Below are positions 55,905 through 64,000 of a stretch of 64,000 nt of DNA, piece by piece. The DNA is from Cymbidium sinense (Eukaryota; Streptophyta; Magnoliopsida; Asparagales; Orchidaceae). How positions within the stretch are numbered: the first letter of the stretch is position 1; each line of letters begins with the position of its first letter. The stretch is from assembly GCA_021442155.1 (NCBI GenBank), contig CM038216.1, positions 86,958,945 through 87,022,944 of the forward strand. Reading direction: 5' to 3'. The notes under the pieces were generated by a model. It saw only the letters and a list, made by a program, of their open reading frames with translations, searched no databases and was not told the DNA's origin. Position numbers and translations under genes: made by a program.

Positions 55905-58589
55905 ATTTATAAAATAAACCAAATAAATAAAAAAAATAAATTAAATAAACTAAATAAACCTAAACCTACTAGTTTACATAATTTAAAAAATAAAAAATAA
56001 AAAATTATAAAATAAATAAATAAAAATAAATGCACTAAATAAACCTAAACCACTAGTTTATTAATTTAAAAAATATAAAAAAATAAAAAAATAAAAAAAT
56101 AAAACAAAAATAGAAACCTCATTAAATTAAACCTAAAATACAAAAACCTAAACCCCAAATCCTAAAACCCTAAACCTAAACCCAAATAAATAAACCCTAA
56201 AACCCTAAATAAATAAACCCTAAACCCAATAAGCAAACACAAACCCAAAACCCCAAACACTAAATAAAACCCTAAACCCTAAAAAATAAATTAAACCAAA
56301 CAAATAAAACCTAAAAAAATAAAATTATAAAACCTAAACTATAAAATAAAAAAAAAAAAATAAAACTAAATAAACCTAAAAAAAATAAAATAAATAAATA
56401 TAAACTAAACTAAAATAAAATAAATAAACTTAAAGTAAATTAAAAATAAAATAAACCTAAAATAAAAAAAACCTAAATAAAATAAAACTAAACATAAAAT
56501 AAAATAAAATAAACCTAAAATAAAATTAAATAAAAACTATAAAAAAACCTAAACCAAAATAAACCTAAAAAAATAAATAAAAATAAACCTAACTAAATAA
56601 AACCTAAACCTAAAATAAAATAAAATAAACCTAAACCTAAACTAAAATAAACAAAAAATAAATAAAACCTAAACCTAAACTAAAATAAACTAAACTAAAC
56701 CTAAACTAAATAAAATAAAATAAATTAAATTAATCCCAAACCAAAACTTAAAAAAAAAAAACCTAAAATAATCCTAAAATAAAACCTAAAAACTAAACAT
56801 AAAAGATAAAATAAACTAAACTTAAATAAAATAAAATAAACCTAAAATAAATAAAAATAAAACTAAACTAAAAATAAGAAACCTAAACTAATAAAAAAAT
56901 AAAATAAAACCTAAACTAAAATAAATAAAATAAATAAACTATAAAAAAAAATTAAACCTAAAAAAAATAAAAAAATAAAATAAACTAAATAAAAAAAAAA
57001 TAAACTAAATAAACCTAAACCTAAAAATTAAAAAAAACCTAAACTAACTAAAACCTAAATAAATAAATAAATCTAAACCCTAAAAACCTAAACTAAAACC
57101 TAAAATAAACTAAATAAAATAAATAAACATAAATAAAAAATAAACTAAAATCCTAAATAAATATAACCTAAAATAAACCCTAAACCTAAAAAATAAAACT
57201 AAACTAAAACCCTAAAACATAAATAAACCTAAATAAAACTAAACCTAATAAACCCTAAACCTAAAAAAAATAAACTCTAAAACCTAAAAAAAACTAAATA
57301 AAACCTAAAAAATAAATATAAACCTAAACCTAAATAAATAAATAAAAAATAAAGCTAAATAAAACCTAAACTAAACCTAAATAAATTAATAAATAAAAAA
57401 AAAAATAAGCCTAAACTAAAAACCTAATAAAACTAAAAAAATAAATCTAAAATCTAACCAAGTAAACACCATAAATAAAATCTAACAAAAAAATAAAATA
57501 AACCATCTAAACTAAAATAAAAAACTAACTAAAATCCTAACTAATAAACTAAATAATCCTAAAATTAACTAAAACAAAAAATAAACAAATAAAACTTAAA
57601 AAACTAATAATAAACTAACCTAAATCCAACTAATAAAATCTCCATCTAAACCATAAAACTAAATAAAATAAAACTTAAAAGTCAAAACTATCAAAACTAA
57701 ACTAAAATTAACACTAAAAAGATCTATTTAAATAAAACCTACACTCTAAAGTTGACCTAAAAACCTACTATAAACAAGAAAATAAAAAAAGATACACTAA
57801 ACCTAAACCTAAAACATCCATAACTAAAGTAAAAAAATAAATATCCTAAACCAAAATAAAAATAAACCTACACAACCTAATACATATCCTAAACTAATAT
57901 AACCAATAAACTCCCTAAATAAAAATAGACTAACTCTAAATAATAAATAAATAAACCTAAACTCTAAAAAAACAAATGTAAATCCATAGTAATCTACCTA
58001 ATAAAACCAAAAAAAAATACATAAAAAAATTACTCTAAAATGTAATAAATAATACAACTCTAACCTAAAATAAAAAATACTATATAATAAAATAAAAAAA
58101 AGATAAAACCTATCTCCTAAACATAAAAATAAATAAAGTAAAATAAATAAAAAACTAAACTAAAATAAAAAAATTAAAATAAAACCTAAATAAATAAAAA
58201 AATTAAATATAAAAATAAAAAACCTAAATAAAAGAAAAATAAACTAAATAAAATAAACCTAAAAAAAAATAAACCTAAAATAAACCCAAATATAAAAAAA
58301 TAAAAAATCTAAACCTAAATTAAAAAATAATTAAACCTAAAAAATAAAATAAAATAAACAAAATAAAATAAACCTAAACCTAAACTATAAACTAAACCTA
58401 AACCTAAACCTATTCTAATAAAATAAAACAAACCTAAACTAAAAAAAAAAAAAATAAACCTAGAAACTAATATTACCTAAAACCTAAACCTAAACCTAAA
58501 CCCCAAACCTAAACATAAACCTAAAGTAACTAAATAAATAAAAAATAAACTAAACCCAAAACCAAAAAAGTTCTAAACCTAATCTAAAC
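55905..58589 (+). repeat. Telomere-type macrosatellite, block 2, A-rich part
   Basis: AAATAAA/CCTAAA texture with boundary boxes at about 55,970 (CTACTAGTTTACATAATTT) and 56,051. True CCCTAAA units are few (56,150-56,280). From 57,400 to 58,100 the repeat is strongly eroded. Orientation is the same as in block 1. No gene. Confidence 0.75.
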
Positions 58590-58850
58590 TTAAAAGAACC
58601 TTGATAACATCACCACATAGATCTAACTGGAGGAAAATGAGGCGATAGTTATCAAGTGTGAATAGGTGTTAAGGTGGTGGATCAAATTAAAAAAAAAAAA
58701 ATTAAAAAAATCAATGATAACCACTAAACTCTAAACTAGAAATTAAGAAATCCATCACCTAAAACTATAAAAAACCAAAATAAAATAAATGTCTAAAAAC
58801 CTAACTAAAATAAAATAAAAAAAAAAAATGTTAAATCTAAAATTCTCTAT
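58590..58850 (+). pseudogene. GRP fragment 6: heavily eroded
   Basis: Begins GAACCTTGATAACATCACC, corresponding to the NLDGRNIT coding segment of the other fragments, then ATAGATCTAACTGGAGGAAA and TTAAGGTGGTGGATC. The 3' UTR is reduced to traces (for example ATGTTAAATCTAAA near 58,828 followed by TTCTCTATAAAAAAACC). It occupies the expected place between CCTAAA repeat and A-rich sequence. Identification depends on comparison with the better copies. Confidence 0.5.
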
Positions 58851-60087
58851 AAAAAAACCAAAATAAAAACTAAAATAAAAAAACTAAATGTAAAATAAAA
58901 AAATAAACCTAAATAAAATAGAATAAAACTAAATAAAACCTAAACTTAAAAATAAATAAAAATAAAACCTAAACCCTAAATTAAAAAAAAAAAACCTAAA
59001 CCTAAATAAACAAAATAAAATAAATCTAAACCTAAAAGAAAATAAACTAAACTAAAATAAATAAAACATAAACAAAACTAAACTAAATAAACTTAATAAA
59101 ATAAAATAAAGTGAAAATAAACCTAAACCTAAACTAAAAATAAAAGCTAAAAATAATCCTAAACCTAAAAAACTAAAATAAAAACCTAAATTTAAACCTA
59201 AAAAAAAAAATAAAACCTAAACTTAAAAAATAAAATAAATATAAAACTAAACTAAAAAATAAACATAAACCTAAACCTAAACCTATAAAATAAACTAAAA
59301 TGAAAACCTAAACTAAAATAAATAAACCTAAAATAAATAAACTAAACTAAATAAAAATAAAAAATAAACCTAAATAAAAATAAAATATAAAATAAACTAA
59401 AATAAATAAAAAATAAACTAACTAAACCTAAACTTGCCCGTTTACTTAATTTTTTTTTTAAAAAACCATAAACCCTAAACCCCTAAAAAACCCTAAACCT
59501 TAAACCGTAAACCCTAAAACCTTAAACTCTAAACCTTAACCCTAAACGCTTAACACTTAACACTAAAAAGCCATAAATCTTAAACCCTATGCCTTAAACA
59601 CTAACCCCTAAACTAACCTAAACCCTAAACACTAAACCCTAAAAAAACCCTAAACCCTAAACTAACCCTAAACCATAAACCCTAACCTCCCTACAACCTT
59701 AAAACTTAAACCTAAACCCTAAACCCAAAATATCCTAAACCCTAAATCCTAAACACTAAACCCAAAACCCTAATCATAAACCCTAATCCTAAACCCTAAA
59801 TGCTAAACCTTAAACCCTAAACCCTAAACCCTAAATCCTAAACACTAAACCCTAAATCCTAAACCCTAAACCCTAGACCCTAAACTAACCCTAAACCCTA
59901 AAACATAAACACTAAGCCCGAAACCCTAAACCCTAAACCCTAAAAGCATAAAACCTAAAATTCTAAACCCTAAACCCTAAATACTAAACCCCACATCCTA
60001 AATTGAAACCTAAAGTAACTAAATAAATTAAAAAATAAACCTAAAACCTAAAACCTAATAAACCTAAACCTAAAAGTAAACCTTAAG
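58851..60087 (+). repeat. Macrosatellite unit: A-rich, boundary box, CCCTAAA
   Basis: A-rich to 59,410, box CCCGTTTACTTAATTTTT at 59,437-59,454, then CCCTAAA with variants to 60,010 and a short CCTAAA run to 60,087. Same order as in block 1. Confidence 0.8.
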
Positions 60088-60500
60088 ATGGGGCAAAACC
60101 TTTGTAGTAGGAACATTGGCATCAACCAGGTTCAATCATGATCTGGCGGTGGAGGTGAAGGCAGAGGCAGCGGTTATCGTAGTTATGGCAGGGGCTCTGG
60201 AGGTGTTGGTGGATATGGAGGTGGTGGTCGAGCAAAGGTGGTTTTGGAAGAGGGAGGACACCTAGTTAAAATGTGGTGGTGAGGGAGAGATCAAGGATAT
60301 GTTGTTGGATCATACTACTCGAGAGGCCGGGGTGGTTCTGAAGGGAACTAGAGAATCTGAAGAATGGTCGATCCGATCTACTACTTATGGAACTGTGTGT
60401 TTATAATAGAGATAGTTCCAGTTATCTAGGGTTTTTTATTTACTATATGCGTGCTCATTTTTTATCTATGTCGTTGCTTATGTCTTTGAGAACTTGGTGT
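60088..60500 (+). pseudogene. GRP fragment 7: nearly complete, cut by a retroelement
   Basis: Begins AAGATGGGGCAAAACC, close to the shared breakpoint. The frame from 60,112 reads RNIGINQVQS, a TGA, then SGGGGEGRGSGYRSYGRGS and GGVGGYGGGG: RRM end plus glycine-rich tail. The tail end with YYSRGRGGSEGN (about 60,308-60,350) is in another frame. The 3' UTR follows but stops at GAGAACTTGGTGTGTG (60,500), in the middle of a phrase that is complete in fragments 3-5, because a minus-strand retroelement begins there. Confidence 0.85.
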
Positions 60501-62160
60501 GTGGTGTTTATTTTTGAGATGTCGGATACCACGCAGATGTTAAGGGGTACTTATTGAAATGATCGGGTACGACATTAAGAAAATATGAACTATCTCAAAA
60601 ACTAGAAATCATCACCCTATAATGAACCTAATCACCTAATAAGGACTCATAAGGCCTAATGGGTCTTCGAATGTACCAAAGATCTTTCCCCTACTTTACA
60701 TGGAAAAGCCAAGTAGGGTTTATATTAAGTCAAGATTTGTTAAGTTCCTTATGGAGGCAAGCCTCCATAGTTAATTACATTCTAAAGGATGTGAATCCAT
60801 TGATTAAAGTAGCAATTAAAGTCTCTAAAGATTTCAAGGCTAGACTATCAAAGGATTAATTGTATTTGAAAATCAATTGGGAAAACTCAAGGAGAAGACT
60901 TATTATCGTAGCCAAAGTAAATTAGTACATAATGCTCTTGATACTAGGAATCCTAGTGAGCAATTCAAGCAATCCTATAATTGGGCTTTATAATTTTGAA
61001 ATTGAAGAGAAGATCAATTTTTTTAAATTTGACATTTCATTATAAAGCTAAGAATTGTAATCTAATAATACAATATTATGGAGATTCCTAAGAGGTGAGG
61101 ATTTACACTTGTAGCCTAAAAGAAACATCCACCTTAGATCCTAAATCTAGGGAGCTTTAGTGTAAGCCAATGTGTGACCTAAATCTAAGTGAAAATGGGC
61201 ATATGGTTTAACTCCATAAGAGAGGACAAACTGCCCAACTGCTGGACTTTCAATCAACTGGAGTCGCAACCAGCTAACACCTCCTATGCTTTAAATCCAT
61301 GAAGTCTGATCATATGATTTACAATATTAGTTAGGCTATTATTTAATTAGAAAGATATTGAAGTCCTTAAACCCACTCCTAAAGAGACTAGAGCATGAGT
61401 GGTTTGAGCATATGACTTAGTCTAGTGTAAAATCTTTTCAAATTTTATTTATTTTGAAAATTCATTTTGATAAAGGCTTTCAGTTTTTGATGCCTACATG
61501 CATGATGAAATAAGGTTGTTGGATAAATCAATGAGATAGGGATGTTTTCAAACACAAGGGATGCCCTCACAACTCAAGCATTCCCCTATGATGTTAGGAT
61601 GGAAATCCCCTATTTTTAAGAGCAAAATAATTTGATATGCATGTTGTTGGCCATTCAACATTCAGGTAAGGGGTTGCTAAATCTTTTAATTATTTGATTT
61701 ATGTCCTAGGCTTTATGTGAGGTTATGAATTATTTAAAACTTTGGTTATGAGTTCTAGTTGGGTAGATAGGTTAATTTTTTTCTAAGAGCCTAATCGCAT
61801 TCTAGGTCACACATTCAAACATCAAACATATAAAGAAAATAAGAAAAGCATGTCATCCTAATTGTGCACTTTAAACACAACACCAAAAATTTTTTATAAT
61901 TAACACAAAAGAATAATCATATTGGGTGCCAGACAACACAAAAAAAGAAAAAAATGGGTTGCCGAAGCTCTACCCTTATACAACCAAGTACATAAAAGAA
62001 TAATTTGTAATTTATAAATGATAAATGCTATGAGAGTCTTCATGTCATCATGTATCTTCCTCCTTCTTTGATTTGATTTGCTCCACTTCAAAGGCATCAC
62101 ATGGCCTCCCAAGGCAAAGCCTTCTAGCGAATGCTCATTCTTATCCCCCCATAGCACTAA
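60501..62160 (-). mobile_element. LTR/leader sequence, copy C, proximal part (minus strand)
   Basis: Read on the minus strand it follows copy A from about 950 to 2,600. Matches include CCATGTAAAGTAGGGGAA at 60,706-60,689, CCTCACCTCTTAGGAATCTC near 61,090 and CATGCTCTAGTCTCTTTAGG near 61,390. It starts at 60,501 inside GRP fragment 7 with GTGTTTATTTTTGAGATGTC on the plus strand. The small frames here (60,659-60,859 plus; 62,157-61,900 minus) are not preserved in the other copies and are not considered genes. Confidence 0.65.
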
Positions 62161-63090
62161 TCCTAATTCCTAAAGCAAAATTAGATTAAAAATAGAAAAC
62201 TAAATCTAACTACACCTGCAAGACAAGTGTTAGCTAAACGCACATACAACCCAGGTAGTTATATTTATAACTTGGACTTAGCACCCTGCACATCGGTAAC
62301 TAAGCCCACCTGTCCTAACTTGGATTATGCTTAGGGGCTTAAGCAACCTACAAAGAGAGCATTTATATTTATTTTTAAGCATCCCCTTAAACATAATCCC
62401 TAGTAGAAAATATGATTAGGCTAATCACGACCTACAATTTAGTATAAAAAATAAACACCCTAACATCCAGTCTAAAATAATACAACACAAAACAAAACAT
62501 ACATCACACCATTCACCATCCTAACATAAGGCTAGAAGTGGTGACTTATTCTAATGTATGTGTATTAAGGATTGTGTGGTATGCCCTAACTAGGTTTAGA
62601 GTTAAGATTTTCTAAGTGCAAAAAGATTCAATAATTGATTTGCAAGTTTTAATTTGTGTTTTCTTTTGTTTCATATGACCTACACTTAGCAACTAAGTGT
62701 TGTAAAGAGAAGAAAAGAGGTTGCCCTCTTTCATCCCTACCTTAAACCACTTTCTAAAGCATGTTAATTTGATTTAGTTCTCTTTAGTGAATGGCTTAGT
62801 ACACATTTTACATTAATCCTAAGTTTAGGTTCTCTTTAAATAATTCAATTCAATGTGAAAAGCTTCTTAAGATTAATCTAATTGAAATACTATCACATGG
62901 AACATGCTAAATCATTCCTTTCAATCACATGTAACATGCATATGATTAAGTCCTAAGTATACCTACACATACAATATATTTTAGCACACTTGAATGATGG
63001 ATGTTAGTATGTACATTTTAGCACACATACAATATATTTCCCCTCTAATTCATTTATTTTATCATATTAATTTAAGGCTCTATCTAAATT
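62161..63090 (-). mobile_element. LTR/leader sequence, copy C, distal part
   Basis: Minus-strand counterpart of copy B 54,250-55,100 and copy A 1-900. The AAGAGGTTGCCCTCTTTCATCC phrase region near 62,718 pairs with 54,575, and the TTAGGCTAGAAG-type phrase near 62,525 pairs with 540-560. Non-coding. Confidence 0.6.
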
Positions 63091-63770
63091 ATTTTGCAAA
63101 AATACATAGTGATGAAATTAAATAGGTACATGTCATTGTTAACCAAGGAAGTGAGGTAATAAAATGACTTCCTTAGGGCTAGCTAAAGCCTCATGTTCCT
63201 TGATGTCCAGACTATATACCATTACATTCAAACCATATGTAAATTTAAATGCATGAACATAAGAAAGAGAGCTCCAAATCACATGATTAATTAATTCAAT
63301 CACTTGAACAATTGCAAATGCATGTATTTTTAATAAAAAAGAAGGATTGCCATTCTCTAATTAAATATGCACATGTATGTATAAAATACATAAGAAAGTA
63401 CGTGCCTTTGTTAAACCAGGAAAGTCAGGTAATCAAATGATCTAATTATGGCTAGCTAAAGCCTCATATTCCTAGGATGTCTAGACTATATACCATTTTT
63501 CATAGATACATACACATGTATTTATAATTTGGAGAATGAAAATCATGCAAAAAATGATATTTAATTTGATTGAATTATTTATGTATATGAATTAAAGCCT
63601 CACCCAAATTCTACTTTTGAAATACATAAAAATGAAATCAAATGGAGTTCGTGTCATTATTAAACTGAGAAGAAGGGTAATCAAATAACCACCTTGGGGC
63701 TAACTAAAGCCTCATAGTCTTAGGATGTCTAGACTATATACTCATTAACATTCTCACTTAGATAAATCAA
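63091..63770 (-). repeat. Three-copy tandem repeat, inverted counterpart of 53,561-54,240
   Basis: Cores at about 63,130-63,225, 63,395-63,500 and 63,640-63,745, each with GTCATTNTTAAAC, GGTAATNAAATGA, GGCTAGCTAAAGCCTCATG and GATGTCTAGACTATATACC on the plus strand. This is the same unit as in copy B on the other strand and the same copy number. Confidence 0.75.
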
Positions 63771-64000
63771 TACATGAATAAAAGGAAGGAGCTTCACTTC
63801 ACACATTTAAGCTATAATCACATACATCTCCTATGTATTTATAACTAGCATTCATATATGTAACCATTCATTTATAAGCTTTGGAAAATATGTTTGGATT
63901 TAATAATGATAATTGCCACACTTATTATAAATTAAATCAACACATGCAAGCTTGGCATAAAGTAAAACCATTTGATTTAATTAATTTTCAAAAGATGAAT
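63771..64000 (-). mobile_element. LTR/leader sequence, copy C, continuing beyond the window
   Basis: AT-rich; matches the reverse complement of about 53,330-53,620 (CTATGTATTTATAACTAGCA near 63,831 is the complement of TGCTAGTTATAAATACATAA near 53,552). No coding sequence. Confidence 0.6.

Overview
The window is nuclear DNA of a land plant, most likely a seed plant with a large, repeat-rich genome. The evidence is Arabidopsis-type telomeric repeat (CCCTAAA), two decayed Ty3/gypsy retrotransposons of the Tat lineage (no chromodomain, two RNase H domains), and repeated fragments of a plant glycine-rich RNA-binding protein (GRP7/8-type) gene. I see no intact host gene, rRNA, tRNA or CRISPR. Every coding trace is a pseudogene or transposon remnant.

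Layout. (1) 1-12,975: a plus-strand Tat element. Its LTR/leader sequence (1-2,620) is followed by an array of hairpin-forming repeats with a shared loop (2,640-3,710). Then come a degraded 5' region, gag, protease, reverse transcriptase, classical RNase H, archaeal-type RNase H, integrase and a short 3' UTR, cut off at about 12,975. (2) 12,976-40,720: about 27.7 kb of degenerate telomere-type repeat, always with CCCTAAA on the plus strand. It alternates blocks of CCCTAAA with A-rich AAATAAACCTAAA sequence. Embedded in it are five copies of the last exon plus 3' UTR of a GRP gene and one GT-rich insertion with a poly(A) end (22,195-24,068). (3) 40,721-49,352: a second Tat element on the minus strand, with a long tandem-repeat-rich 3' flank (40.8-44.6 kb) and pol domains from integrase back to the middle of the protease, where it stops abruptly. 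(4) 49,353-55,904: plus-strand non-coding retroelement sequence with several tandem repeat families, a promoter-like segment near 51.5 kb and a stretch homologous to 1-1,830. (5) 55,905-60,500: a second telomere-like block, same orientation, with two more GRP fragments. (6) 60,501-64,000: the LTR/leader family again, on the minus strand, inserted into the last GRP fragment.

The most unusual system is the chimeric macrosatellite of parts 2 and 5. Its unit order recurs: boundary box (consensus close to CTAGTTTACTTAATTT), CCCTAAA block, GRP exon/3' UTR fragment (in some units), CCCTAAA block, A-rich block, next box. Three GRP copies share the same 5' breakpoint and four or more share a 3' end next to an A run. 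This suggests one founding capture of a 5'-truncated GRP sequence into telomeric DNA, followed by amplification. A second noteworthy structure is the 2.6-3.7 kb hairpin array, in which the stems change but stay paired while the loop stays nearly constant.

Limits: no alignment could be run. Boundaries in low-complexity DNA are approximate, and parts of the telomere-like region (CCCTGG/CCCTGA-rich stretches, and 55.9-58.6 kb) could carry long-read consensus errors.
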